In this document: positions 11,489 through 23,516 of the stretch, in pieces | How the letters are laid out: each line of letters opens with the position of its first letter | Position numbering within the stretch: position 1 is the stretch's first letter | NCBI GenBank assembly: GCA_001599715.1 | Contig: BCHU01000002.1 | Span: forward strand, 2,232,001 to 2,296,000 | DNA: 64,000 nucleotides | Direction of reading: 5' to 3' | Source: Phaeotremella fagi | Taxonomy: Eukaryota; Basidiomycota; Tremellomycetes; Tremellales; Phaeotremellaceae | The notes under the pieces: generated by a model | The model's database searches: none | Seen by the model: only the letters and a program-made list of their open reading frames with translations | Told to the model about the DNA's origin: nothing | Program-made: the position numbers and the translations under genes

Positions 11489-13704
11489 ATGACTGAAGTA
11501 CATCCAACCATTATGGACTCGAAGGATACGAGTACCCTTGACGTTGATCAGACTTCAACTGAAAAAATTGAATCTGAATTTCATACTGTACCTGTTGAAA
11601 CTTATATTGATCCAGATGCTGAACAGAGGTGAGTAATTGGATGCTTACGAGTTTAGAAACCTTCTTACTAATATATTCTATTCAGAATGAGAAGAAAAAT
11701 GGATTTCCGTCTTTTACCTGTTTTAGCTACCGTTTATCTGTTCAATTCACTTGACAAGTTAGTCACTTCGCTTTTGTCTCAAATCATGAAATCAAACTGA
11801 TAACAATTTAGGGGAAATTTGTCGAATGCTCAAACAGACGGTATGGCGACTGATATTGGATTAGTTGGAAATCAATATTGTACGTAGCAAACCAACTCAA
11901 ACTCTGATCTCCATACTGACATGAAAATTAGATCTGATGGTTACAATCTTCTACGTTCCCCTTTGTCTTTGTGGTACACCACTTTCTATTTGTGAGATAT
12001 AATCCTACTCGTGTACGACTATTCACTAATCGATTGAAAAATCTAGTGGCTAAAAGATATAGTGCAGCTAGAGTCATCCCTCTCATGATGCTTGGTTTCG
12101 GTTCTTGTTCACTCTTCTCTGCGGCTGTTACCAATTTCGGTGGTCTTTTCGCTCTAAGATTCTTGTTAGGTGTGTTCGAATCCCCAATGTAGGTCATGAA
12201 ATGTTATTGCAGTTGGATTAGACTGACATTGAATTTAGGTTACCAAGTGGTATGTCACCCATGTCCCCTTTCAGTGACTTTTACTAACCCCCCACAGTCG
12301 TCTTCTACTTGAGTCAATTCTATACTCGTGGTGAATTGGCTAGACGTGTTGGTGTATTCTACGCTGCCAGTGCTATCTCTGGAGCTTTCTCAGGTAAGAC
12401 GAAAAGACTGCCCATAACTTTCTCTACTGACATCGAGTAATTCAGGTTTGCTCGCCTTTGGTATTTTCCAAATCAACGACACCAAACTCAAGGGATGGCA
12501 ATATCTTTTCGTAAGTTGCCTAACTAATTTATCAAGACTCAAACTGATATTTTAATAGCTTATCGAAGGTGCTGGTACGGTTTTGTTTGCAGCTTTCGCT
12601 TTCTGGGTAAGTGTTCTGAATCATGTACTATAAGGTCGTGTGTCTAACGTTAGGTTTAGTTCCTACCAAGAAGTCCAGCTACTTGTTGGTTCTTCACTCC
12701 CGAAGAGAAAGAACTCTCAAGAACAAGAATGTTACGTGATGGTACCGACAAAATTGGAGAAAAGGTAAATCAAAATCACTTCCAATTCATCACTAGTCTC
12801 CCACTGACAACCCAAAACCCCAGGTCGACTTCAGAGACGCTTTCCGACCATTCGTCGAAGATTGGAGATACATCGTCTGGGGTTTACTCGCCTTAGGTCT
12901 AGGTGTCCCACTTGCCTCAGTCGGTAACTTCTTACCTCAAATCGTCGCTCGATTCGGTTACTCAACAGTCAAAACTAATCTCTACACCGTCGCACCTAAC
13001 ATCGTCGGAACGGTTTTCTTAATCTTCTTCACTCAAAGTTCTGATTTCTTCCGTGAAAGATCTTTACATGTTGTCGTACCACTTTTGATCACTATGGTTG
13101 GATTCATTATTCTTGGTACGATCAATGTGGTTCAGAGTACAGGTGTTGCTTATTTGTAGGTCATCAACCTTTTATATTGGAACATTCACTCACCTCACGA
13201 TTTCTCTCTTATAGCGCCTGTTTCTTACTTTGTATGGGATCAACTACTCCAAGTGTAATGCTCTCCACATGGTACACCAACAACAGTATCTCCGAGAACA
13301 AAAGAGTAGTCTTAACAGGTGTTATGGTTGGAATCGCCAATTCATCCGGATTGATCTCGTACGTCCCCTCACTTCTCAAATTAGAAAACAATAAACTGAC
13401 CAAAATCCAATTCAGATCAAACATCTTCCGTGCACAAGATGCACCAGCCTACATCCCTGCTCTAGCTACTTCAGCCGCTTTCGGAGGTTTGACAGCAGTC
13501 GGTGCATTCGCTTTCGGAATGTACATGAGACGTGAGAATTGGAGACGTAATGCCCAACAAGGTTTACCAAGATCTCACGGTAGTAAAGACGCACCTACTG
13601 AACTTTTGGGTAAAGGTCCTAAAGAACCTGGTATGTTTGTGTCTCTGTTTTTTACAGGGTATTCATTGACTTTTTGTTCTTTAGCTTTCCGTTATTTCTA
13701 TTAA
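11489..13704 (+). CDS. MFS transporter, allantoate permease (Dal5/ACS) family
   Basis: This is a plasma-membrane organic-anion symporter of the anion:cation symporter branch. After a cytosolic N-terminus the first transmembrane segment (LLPVLATVYLFNSLDKGNLSNA) carries the family's D-(R/K)-xN signature. It is followed by NQYNLMVTIFYVPLC, LFALRFLLGVFESP and a second half with GVPLASVGNFLPQIVARFGY. At least nine short introns interrupt it. The last exon encodes only AFRYFY before the stop at 13702-13704. Dal5-family porters carry allantoate, ureidosuccinate, nicotinate, vitamins or sugar acids, so the substrate cannot be deduced. It sits near the D-amino-acid genes, but no sequence feature ties it to them. 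Confidence 0.85.
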
Positions 13705-14103
13705 TCGATGAGTGTTGATGATGGAAGGGTTTCTGTTTTTAACAAATGGTTGTTTGAGTTGGGTTGTTCGTTGTTCGTATACAGTATCTTCAATTTATAT
13801 TACCATTTTGTATACTTGATGAATAATACATTTTCTCGATAATTACTAGTGTTCATTGATCCCAGCACGCAGCCTCAATGACAATTCTTTGGACATCCAA
13901 TAGTCATTCATTGATTCATCGTAACGGGAGAATGAGGTATATACAAATGATAGATATAGAGTTTCTGACAGGATACTTTTTGTTTCTTTAGACATTTTCG
14001 TGATGTATACAAGGTTAGGTTAATTGATAGAAATGAATATGATTCGACATGCAAAATAGGTACAACGCGATGAAAAAGCAAGAAATTTCCTCAAGTGACA
14101 TGA
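13705..14103. other. Convergent intergenic region
   Basis: This is 3' flanking sequence of two converging genes. It is AT-rich with T-runs suited to polyadenylation, and no gene was seen. Confidence 0.5.
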
Positions 14104-16447
14104 TTATTCCTCGAAATTATGATACCCATTCTTGACAGGGGAACTGGTGTTTGAACGTCGTAAATTGGGTTGTAATGTGGTGACTTCGTTAACAGGTGAG
14201 AGTGGTCTTTTCAGACCGGATGGGGTGGCGGTATGGAAATCGTTAGGCGGGGAAGTAGAAGTTCTTTCAGAGATGAGAACTTTTAATGCGTCTGTTGGTG
14301 CTTAGTTTTGGTTTGATAACATGATAGAATGATTTACCTTGTGGTGAGATCGATCTTTTCATAGCTATTTGAATTACTGGTTCAAAAGTTTCGATCTTCT
14401 CTGCGATCTGTAACTCATAGTCAGTAAAACGAAATCAATGCCATAACGATACACACCTCAAGAACCTGAAGTGCAGAATTCGGAAAACCAAATTCCCAAT
14501 CTTCAACCTCATCTTGACTTTCATAAACCAAATTCAAAGTGATCTCCGAAATCATCAAAGATTCTTTTGAATGTTCCAACGACGATGTTGACAGTGGTGT
14601 CCAAGTGATTTCAGAGAAACCAAGTATATTGATACGTCTGTTGTTTGATTTCACCAATTCCCAATCTGTTTCTGAAGATTTCACTTGGATAGTCGATTGG
14701 TGTTGGTGTTCCTCACCACCGAACATCCTGAGATATTGATTAGTTATCCCCAATTGTTGAAAAGTTTCGAAGAACCTCGGTAGAGTCTTGATTGGGACGT
14801 CTGGGTTTATCAGCATGTTTCAATCAAGTACTTACCGTAAAGTTTCATTTGGTCTTTGTTGATGAGTAAAAGTTTGAAACGTCCGTTTGGGACAAAATAT
14901 GAGTTCACAAATTCAGTGTACTCTTTCAATGTCCCTCCCTGATTGGTGTTAATAATCTTACATAGAGCTAACTGAAGAAACTTACCCTCATACGTGTGAG
15001 TGATTCTGAAAAATCTCTGGTCGCATTTATACCTGTTCCTGGTGATACCTTTACGGGTGTAGCGATAGGGATCTGTGTGGTTGGAATCGAAGCTGGGGGT
15101 GCACTAGGAAGTGGGGAGAAAACAAGGTATTCCATGTTAGCAAGCTTTCAAATGTGATAGATGAATAGACATGATATCTTCCAATATAAGGCATCTTGTC
15201 GGAGAGATGCTTTGAACAAAGGAGGGATTGAAAGGGGACTCGACGACTCACTTGATAATTTTGAATGTCGGAATTGGAAGTCCTTGGGTTAATAACATAC
15301 CCTCCGTTGGTTGAGCAGTAGCGTCCTCCATGATAACTTCATTACTCTCCATTTGATCCTCAGAGTATCCTTCAGCAATAGGTGTCAACGGTGATGATTC
15401 ACCACTTCGATTTTGTGTATTGACACCATTGACCTCATTCCCGTTGGTTTGTCCTTCTCGATCCTCTACGACTAAGGTTGACTCTAGATCAACAAGAATC
15501 GGACTTTGATTCGAAGGTACAATAGTTGGATCTGGTAACATTAAAGAATTTGAATTTGACATTAAAATTGAATTCGAGTTACTACCAGAAACAGTCTGGA
15601 TTGGTGAACAAGTATCACCGTGCGAGCTTGGTCCTCTCGATAATTCCGGTACTGACGTTATGGAAATAGCTGAAGTCGTTCTTTCCATTGGAGCTTGGAT
15701 TGCTGTTGCTTGATGATTATTTTCTTCTGGGTGTTTTGATTTCGGTTGAGACGTACGTGTGGAAGACGAAGATGAAGTGGAATGTGTTTGTGATTGCGTT
15801 GGTTGGGTTCGGGGTTGTGATTGGGATGGTTGAGATTGTGGTTGAGAACTAGGTGAGTTCAGAATCGGACTCCATTCTGATGAAGTACTACTATCACCCC
15901 TAACTGAATTATCAATGTGCGTAGTTGGTTTGAGAGAAGATTCAGAACTAGGTGTTCTAGGTGATGATTCCAAAACTGGTACAGAAGGTACACTAAATCC
16001 GTTCCCATGAGTTGGATTCAGAACAGGTCGATATTGATTTGGATTAGGATATCGATACGGAGGATAAGATTGTGAAGGAACCGTTCCAGCTGGATAAATG
16101 AATTGGGGTCTGTAAACTCCAGGAGGTCCAGGTGGTAATGGATACGGTCTGAAAGGTTGTTGAGGCATCATCAATTGATCTTGATAATTTGGTGAGATAT
16201 TCGGATTGGGTCTAACGATTACTCTGGGTGGATAGTTCGATATGACACCTGTGTTGTTCCATCCTGTATCTTGGTTAGGTTGAGATGTTGAGGGCGATGG
16301 TGTGAGGTTAGGTCGAAATGGTCGGAACGACATGCGAAGTGGTAAGAATTGTTGAGGTGGAATTGTTGATGGTGCTGGGTTGAGGGACGGTGTTTTATCT
16401 TGTATTGGATTCGAGGTTGTATCTGGAGATGTTGTGGATGAGAACAT
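14104..16447 (-). CDS. LIM-binding (LIM_bind)-like transcriptional cofactor
   Basis: The predicted protein has about 675 residues in six exons (16447-15252, 15103-14986, 14938-14836, 14800-14457, 14407-14338, 14300-14104). The first 400 residues are a Pro/Ser/Gln-rich disordered region. The conserved block follows: LKEYTEFVNSYFVPNGRFKLLL, then VPIKTLPRFFETFQQLGITN, then beta-strand-rich sequence to LVYESQ. This order matches the LIM_bind domain (LDB1/SEUSS, fungal Mfg1/Ptf1/Adn1), in which proteins dimerise and bridge DNA-binding factors. The tail after GTAACG is Ser/Pro-rich. The assignment rests on the pattern of this roughly 150-residue core and is moderate. The first intron is unusually long (148 bp), so a small additional exon cannot be excluded. 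Confidence 0.6.
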
Positions 16448-16678
16448 CACCTTTTGGTCAAGAATTATGTATCATTTGTTATGGTTGTTGCTATCAAGAA
16501 CATCGTTGTCGTTGTCGAGTAGTGCTATCCAACATCCATCACACACCGTAATCCCGACGACGAACCTTCTTTTTCCTTTCCACTTCCACTTTCAGTTTTG
16601 TTTTTGACTTTCATCCTTAAACTGGATTTCATTTCAAATCTTGTCTTTATCAACACTAACTCACATTCACAATCCACC

Positions 16679-17627
16679 ATGCAATACCCATCCAGAATAG
16701 CTCTACGATCCATCCCATCCATCCGTCAATTCTCGTCGACGTCTCTACTTAGAAACGAAGTCGTAGGTACTGTAGGAGCTGCTCCTGTTCCCGTTAAAAG
16801 GCCCGTTGGAGGATTACGGTGAGTCTTCTTGTCTTTTCCAATAAATGAAGCTGACCTTTGTACAGTGGAGGGTAAGTGTATCTGTGATCCTATAAATGAC
16901 AGGCTGATGATCATCGTCTCGTTCAGAATTCTAGGTTTCGTAGGTTCTCCAAATTACAGCTACAGCTATGTAACAAAATACCTAATCGACACTGTAGTTA
17001 TTCGGATTCTCATTCGCCTCAGCATTATCAATCTATTATCTACAACAAGAAACTAAAGTCGCACAAAGTCTTCTACTAGCCAGTGTAGAAGAATTACAAC
17101 AAAGCACCGACAAGGTATGTCCGTTTATTTATTCCACTTCTTTACCCCGCTGATGGATTCTAAACACTAGATACACTCCCATTTGGATCGTTTACAAAGT
17201 GTCGAGAAAGAGTTGGATGGTTTGAAAGGAACTTCAGCTGGTCGAGAGGATGTCACCAGATTGCGTGGTGAGACTAAGAAAATTTATGTGAGTTAGGTTT
17301 GGGATTCCTTTGGTCGTGGATTGGAGTTGGAATGCGTCTCTTGGATTGTTCTAGGATTGCAGATACCCCTAAAAGGGTCTGGGGACAGGCTTGAGGACAT
17401 GATGTTTTAACTGTTATCCTCGTTTGTCAAGGACAATTGGGACCCGTGTCGATGTCCTAGAAGACGCACGTCCACCACCTTCAAAACCGACCTATTGAAA
17501 AGAGAAAAAAACTGACAATACCCAACAGGACGGTCTTCACCTTGAGTTACTAGATTTAAGAGCCCACGTCTGGGGTGTCGAACAAGATTTACAAAACGTT
17601 GTCAAAACTGAATCTATTAGGATTTAG
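16679..17627 (+). CDS. Small mitochondrial inner-membrane protein (fungal-conserved, unnamed)
   Basis: About 163 residues are predicted from six exons (16679-16818, 16866-16871, 16927-16939, 16998-17114, 17171-17287, 17529-17627). The N-terminus is an Arg/Ser-rich presequence with an RQFSST cleavage-like site. PVKRPVGGLRGGILGF leads into one transmembrane segment (FGFSFASALSIYYL). A coiled coil follows (VEELQQSTDKIHSHLDRLQSVEKELDGLK). The layout GG-(TM)-YYL-coiled coil is shared by an uncharacterised family found in many fungi. Exons 2 and 3 are only 6 and 13 nt long. Without them the conserved GGxLGF motif would be lost, which supports the structure. Function is unknown. Confidence 0.75.
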
Positions 17628-18019
17628 GTCGGGTGGGAGAGTTGAGATGGAGAATGCAATTAAAATATAGATGAGATGGGTGGGGCTAAGATGAATGTGT
17701 TCGTCTTGCACCATATTTAGATGGGTTTTCAAACTTCCTCGCATCTCGTTCCAATGATTGCAATCAATAAAACGATGTGGTATTTCATTTGGTTGCATAT
17801 CATATTCACATCGGTTTCATTGATTATAAACTTGTTACTAATTACCAGAACTGTGTTTTCAATTTATAAAGCTTTATATATAGTTGAGGGTTGAGGTCGA
17901 ACTTAAAGTCGATCTTCCAAAGCCATCCTTTTTTGTACAACAAACTGAGCTGTTCCGTATCTATCCAGATGATAGGATCCAACACATGACTGATCTTACA
18001 AATTCGATTCCTGTCGCCT
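17628..18019. other. Convergent intergenic region
   Basis: This is 3' flank of two converging genes. No additional gene was seen. Confidence 0.5.
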
Positions 18020-18655
18020 TCACTTCCCCCTTCCACGTCCCCTCCCCCTGCCTTTCCCCCTGGCTGAAACTTTCCTTGCGCCACCCCCACCACCACCAAG
18101 GAAGACAGTCTTCCTAACCACTCCATCATCTTCACCTTCACTGACCCCACCACCACCAAGTGTCGGTGATCTCAGCTCACCACCCGCAGGAGATGTTTCG
18201 GGTCGTAGAGGCGAAGGGGAGGATGGTCTGGATGAATTGGGCGACGAGGAGGTGGTAGTGGTAGCTTTGATTTGTGGGGAGGTGGTCTGGACTCTAGGTG
18301 TGAGTTGATGGATTGATAGCATTTGACTAAAAGTCGTTTCGTCAGCTTCGAGAAATAGGGTATAAAAAATGGATTACAATACTCACTTGCCAAATTCTCC
18401 CACTATCCCTTCTATCCTCTGTCTCTGTTCCCCAGTTAGACCAGTAGTCATAGTCTCCCCCATGCTTGTGGATCCATAATTATCTTGCGAGATTATAGAA
18501 GCAGGTCCGCGGTTTGGTGGAAGGAGAGTTGCGTTTTCAACGATCTGCTGGGTGTCAGTTCACTCCAAACATGTGGATTTGATGGGTCTACTCACTGAGT
18601 CTCCATCTGGGTCTTTGCTGCTACCGCAACATGGGAAGAAATCTAGGAAACCCAT
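18020..18655 (-). CDS. Small lipid-anchored protein with RGG-like tail, possible Ego1/LAMTOR1 relative
   Basis: Three exons (18655-18596, 18547 or 18544-18387, 18326-18020) give about 174 residues. The start MGFLDFFPCCGSSK has Gly2 for myristoylation and adjacent Cys9/Cys10 for palmitoylation. A short acidic/polar segment and a predicted amphipathic helix (EQRQRIEGIVGEFGNQML) follow. This layout resembles fungal Ego1 (Meh1) and animal LAMTOR1/p18, which anchor the EGO/Ragulator complex to the vacuole or lysosome. The C-terminal 90 residues are disordered and end in repeated Gly-Arg (ARGKGRGRGRGRGK), which is not typical of LAMTOR1. The lipid anchor is well supported by sequence; the family link is speculative. 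Confidence 0.5.
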
Positions 18656-20519
18656 AATAAAATGATGAAGTTGGTTGGAGGAAGTTGAAGAAGTTGTTTT
18701 GAGATTTCACGCCGCAGGGCACGAGGTTAAAACGATAACCCGATGGTGATGAAGATGATTCCTTTGAGTGCCGTGTTGTGTATACTTGTGTATCGTGTTG
18801 ACTAGTCTTGGACTCTGCTGGATGATGCTATATGATTATTATATGCTTGAAGATGAAAGTTGAACTTGGAACTTGGATGTGAATGTAAAATGTATACAAT
18901 GGATGAAGATTTTCGAGTCGAACCAAGTGACGTCGGGGGGCGTCGGTGTAAGGTAATAAGGATTGTTTTTACGGCCATCCGCTTTTTATCAATCCATTTC
19001 CATGCATCTCTTCATTGAATACTACAATATATATAGATTCAACATGTCGCTATCATACACCATCCCCTCCCCTTTCTACCCCTTGAACGCGATGGTTACA
19101 GAAAACAACTAGATTACTAGGATCCTTCTCTAGTAGACTAGGAATCAATTGGTAGTTCAGGAGAAGGGGATTAGGCTTTGCATTCAAACAGGAGTAACCA
19201 GTATAGAGTACAGATAATGTACGAGTACTTTAACGGATTGAAACAAGAAGGATCTTTATGGTCAGCTGAGAATATACGGGCACAGGGGTACGAAGGATTT
19301 ATTGGACCAGCTGGTCATCGATAATGAGCCTATGGTTCGATTATTAATGGTTTGTCTGAATCTGACTTCAAACGACAAGGACAGAGATTTTACATCATAT
19401 GACTGACCTCTGGATATCCTTTATCAAATTGCTTGGGGCAGTAATCAGTATACCACTGTCAACTATAACAATACACTACGAAGGAAAATGAAAACGTCTC
19501 CAGTCACATTTGTCACTTCATAGGATATCAACGAAGGGAATTGTTTAGTCGTCATGTCGCTTGACGTTGTCATCCTCGCAGGAGGGTATAAACACACAAG
19601 GGTGACTCCACCTCCCGTCATTTATAACCTCATTCTCAATCGCTTGAGATTCGTCGTTGAGCATGTATAAAAGATTGGAATTTTTGAGTTAGATCTCCTC
19701 GCAAGCGAAATAATCAACAAGTACCAAGACTTTGATCGCGAATATTTTCAAGAACAGCAACAGGCTCAAGAGACCTCCAGTCATAATTTCTACATCGTTC
19801 GCAGTATATTTCGGATGAAGAGGTTTATGATTTTCAAGAACCGTCGAAGATTCTGTCTCGACCCCTCAGAACACAAGTTGACAACCACTGATTTTTTTGT
19901 ACGAATGAGATACACCGGTGATATTGGGAATTTGTAGCATCAAATGTAGAACGTGAAGAGGTTCGAAAAACACCAAGACAATTTGGAGATGCTGATGAAC
20001 GGAGGACAATGAGGGCTAGAGAGAGTAAGAGAGTGAAGTAGAACGGAAATATTGATACAATGTCGATGGAATGGATTGATACTACACATCTTTCAGATCG
20101 TTACATTAATTCACATTATTTGTTTTGTCTTATACACCACTCGCCTACCATATCCAGGATGGGATGATGGGTCATTGAGTCCGATTGTGACATGAGATGA
20201 CGGCCTGTGAACGATAGGAAACATACTGCAAGAACCACCAATCCTTTCATGACACAGAAACCAGTCTTTCCAACCACTCTGAATGCATAGAACTCAAACA
20301 CATCTGAGTCGGAAAAAATGTTATTCTCCTAAGTCCCATTCCATACCTTCCATGCATAGAACAAGGAGAATTATTATAATTAATATTAAGGTGAATGATG
20401 TTACCTGCAGGTTATAGAAGTTTTTTTACGTACTTGAACCTTAGTTACTAACCGTACAATTCAACATTCAGTTATGTGAATTATTCCATTCTCACAGCAA
20501 GAATCACGTCCATGCAATC
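18656..20519. other. 1.9-kb gene-poor interval
   Basis: No complete gene can be supported. The left part is AT-rich promoter sequence for the lipid-anchored protein. The segment 19558-20033 has several overlapping open, coding-like frames and is listed separately. No tRNA, repeat or transposon was recognised. Confidence 0.4.
19558..20033 (+). other. Unresolved coding-like segment
   Basis: Several frames are open and rich in typical protein composition, without a single long ORF. One path starts at an ATG near 19555 (VVILAGG), splices near 19607-19680 and continues through LLASEIINKYQDFDREYFQ. It could then reach a basic tail (RKTPRQFGDADERR) ending about 20033 through a 32-nt intron. A competing frame reads DEEVYDFQEPSKILSR in the same bases. 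I cannot choose between a real intron-rich small gene and a decayed one. Confidence 0.25.
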
Positions 20520-22356
20520 ATGTCAAACGTTCCCTCTTCAACAACAACATCCAAACAGCAAATCTTAATGGACCAGCAAAAATTCATTCCAGAAAATATA
20601 GAAAACTCAACCTCAGGATATAGTGACGAAAGTCCAGATCTGGACACGAACAATCGTGACACACTTTCCCAACCACTTTTATCGCGTTCCAATTTCGATT
20701 TAGATGATGGAGAGGGACAAGGGGACGATGGGGAGGTTTTACATTTGAACAATGTTTGGAGATTCAGTTCGATATGGGAGAACTGGGGCACTAGAGTGGG
20801 TTCAAACGTTCAATATCCTTTTATGGTGTCTGATGCGTGAATTCAGAGTGCTAAGGGGTTGTTATTTGCTTTGGTGTTTTTCGTTGCTGGAGCGAGTATT
20901 TGGCATGGGAGTAGACAAAGTAGGTTTCAACCATTCCATTCAACTAACATAAATAGCCCCAGCGGATATCCTCACCAGAGGTCAATACAAATCATACGTC
21001 GGTCGTTCGATAAAATTCCCTACTCCTTACAACCTTTCCGCCCCGATCAAAGATATCAGCAACACCAATCGTAGTCAATTCTCATTCAAGGCTAATGGAT
21101 ACGAAATCATTCCGGAATTCAATCCTATACCTGATCCGAAGGAACTACCTCTACTAGCTTGGGTCATGGTTATCAATCATGAGAATTTGATGATGTACGT
21201 GGGAAGGGGGACGATGACTGACTTAGCGTACAGATACGACGAACTTGTTCAACACATTTCATGCTACTGTCTACGAGTTGGTATCCCATTCTTCATCGAC
21301 TTCGTCACCGTCGAAACATCACATCATTTCTTCACGTCTCGTCATTACAACGTCGCGAAATATCTCAGACATCATCAATGGGTTTTAGCAACCGATGGCG
21401 ATATACTTATAGCTGACTCTACTCGCGATCCTCGAGATATCATTGCAGATCTTACCTCCGACGTCGACATTGTCTTTCCAGATAGAGGAGGAGCAGAAGT
21501 TTGTGCTTGTGCATATCTGATCAAGAATTCACCTGGTGGTTGGAGTTTCCTTCGACGTTGGTATTCATGGTCTGATAACGGTTGGAACCCGAATTCAGAT
21601 AATGGAGACTTGAATGAGATCTTGATGTTTGGACAGAGACCTGGATTCCCTATTAACGACGCTGGGGCTTCACGAGTGACACGGCAGGAGATCAAAGAAA
21701 TCGCTCCAACCTGGTCGGTAGAGGATCGTCGATGTTTGAATCTAGATATCAGCGATTGGTACGAATTCACCTTCATGCCCTGTTTCTCTGAATCCATGAG
21801 ATGGCTACGTACCCATCAACCTTGGAATCCATGGTGGCAAGTCGAATTATTCAATTGGACAGATAGTTTGCCTAAATCCACCGTAAGGGTTTATAAAGAG
21901 TACAGCGGTTTCGCGAGGAATGATCCGTTGACTAAATCTGTTGGACATTATTTTGGGGAACATGAAGGTGATTTTCTGTATCATCTACATAAGAGTAGTG
22001 TACTGTTCAACGGGTCTATGAGTCTCTGCACAGGGGATGAATGGAGATGGGTACCGGAGTATGTCATTTATTGTTTTAGGGATACAGACTGACTCGTCTC
22101 ACTTAGGACCGAACCTACAGTCTCATGGCCAGATTTCATATCAGACTACAACCCTTACGCTTATTCTGGATGTTGGACCGAGACAGGTGATTATATTTGT
22201 AGTGATTCACCACCCAAATCTCCAGAAGAACAATATCCAGGTTACATCCCTGGTAAACATAGATTTCCTTGGGGGTTCGATGATGAACCGTCTACTTTTC
22301 CGGAACATGATACGGGTGGGACGACGAGACCTGAAGATACTTATCGGAGGAGATAG
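20520..22356 (+). CDS. Type II membrane glycosyltransferase, DUF273-like
   Basis: Four exons (20520-20795, 20847-20919, 20957-22058, 22107-22356) give about 566 residues. A cytosolic acidic N-terminus is followed by one signal-anchor helix (AKGLLFALVFFVAGASIW) and a lumenal catalytic domain. The segment YLRHHQWVLATDGDILIAD contains a DxD-type DGD motif. The next 70 residues (DVDIVFPDR, AYLIKNSPGGWSFLRRW, NEILMFGQR) match the order of conserved blocks in the DUF273 nucleotide-sugar transferase group. Golgi or ER localisation is likely. The sugar donor and acceptor are unknown; capsule or cell-wall mannan modification is one possibility in this fungal class. Confidence 0.7.
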
Positions 22357-22498
22357 TTGGAATGGTCTTTGAGTATTTGGTTTTAGACTGGTATGTGATT
22401 CTTGTTTCATGAGTTTGAGTTACGAGCTCTAGTTGAACTTGATGAGAATGTATAAGTAGTATCTTGAAGTTGTCTAAAGTCTGTAGATTTACCATTCG

Positions 22499-23011
22499 AT
22501 GATCATGTTCCAATCCCAATCTTACTACACAACGGCCAGATCCAATGCCACCCCACGTAACCAAACCCGTCCTTCTCAATCTACAGTTGCCCAAAGGAAT
22601 CCAACATCCACTCAAAGGAGAACCACAATCAAACGTAAAAAAACCAGATACTCCCGTATCCCAATAACTACAAAACCATCCATAACACCTACATTTGAAG
22701 AAACAGACACCCAACTCAGTTCGATACTGTTCAACATGTCCGCACCACTGATCAACTCTAATTCAAGTCGTAATCGAACACCACCCAACACTCCTGCGAT
22801 CTCTTTCAACACTCTAAAAAGATGCGAGAGGGTACGTAAACATTCGACCATCACTTTTCCTTCCATTGGCACTAGAGATTCAGATTTCTACGGGGAAAGT
22901 GACAATGGATATCGGTTGGACTCGAGGGTCGTCGATGGATTTATGAGATTACATGATTGTCCTGTACTTGATACACCGATAATTGAAAGTGTTTTATATT
23001 TCTCTTCGTAA
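22499..23011 (+). CDS. Hypothetical protein, Thr/Ser/Arg-rich
   Basis: A single 170-codon ORF starts at an ATG 142 bp after the glycosyltransferase stop. The N-terminal half is rich in Thr, Ser, Arg and Gln with a basic patch (RRTTIKRKKTRYSR) that could act as a nuclear localisation signal. The C-terminal half is more ordered. No family was recognised. The opposite strand also has open frames, so coding status is uncertain. Confidence 0.4.
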   Translation: MIMFQSQSYYTTARSNATPRNQTRPSQSTVAQRNPTSTQRRTTIKRKKTRYSRIPITTKPSITPTFEETDTQLSSILFNMSAPLINSNSSRNRTPPNTPAISFNTLKRCERVRKHSTITFPSIGTRDSDFYGESDNGYRLDSRVVDGFMRLHDCPVLDTPIIESVLYFSS

Positions 23012-23516
23012 TCTGGTGGGTAACGAGGGTACGGTTGACGATAGCTGCGGACGATACTTCAAACGAATCATCGGTGAAAGGGATAACTTTGACGGTCACC
23101 GATACATGAATTTTACTTTCACCTTTCTTGTTGTATCCTGCTTCATCAACCTGGTTCTTGCACATGCTTTACGTTTGAGAATACTCCGAGCCATATGGTG
23201 TTGCACTGTATCCACGATTCCAACACTGTATGCCACGGAAGTATGGGAAAGGAGGAAGGAAGAAAAGGATAGATCTACCTGTAGATGTTTCGTGTTTCAC
23301 ATTGATGCCCTGTCTGTGTATTAAACAATATGCATTAATTCATTAATAATTCTCTTACTTTGCTTCTCTTCTTAACTACCTTTTTCTTCTTCCCCCTCTT
23401 CATATACCTAACCTCGACCTCCCCTCTGAAATCCATCCTTACGATTTCAACTTACATTCATTAGTCAACACTCTCTTTGACAAAAAACCAAAATCAAAAC
23501 CAAATCGCCAGGCGCG
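23012..23516. other. Intergenic, promoter of the first double-psi barrel gene
   Basis: A few short open frames are present without protein-like patterns. The last 150 bp are T/C-rich leader sequence. Confidence 0.4.

Noticed and set aside
18020..18117. C-rich tandem tract on the plus strand near 18 kb
   Set aside because: It is simply the complement of the Gly/Arg codons at the end of the lipid-anchored protein, not a separate repeat element.
19320..19345. GGTTCGATT, resembling a tRNA T-loop
   Set aside because: No matching acceptor, D-arm or anticodon stems could be folded around it.
22612..22872. Minus-strand ORF opposite the hypothetical Thr/Ser-rich protein
   Set aside because: Shadow of the plus-strand frame; hydrophobic without pattern and without a promoter context.
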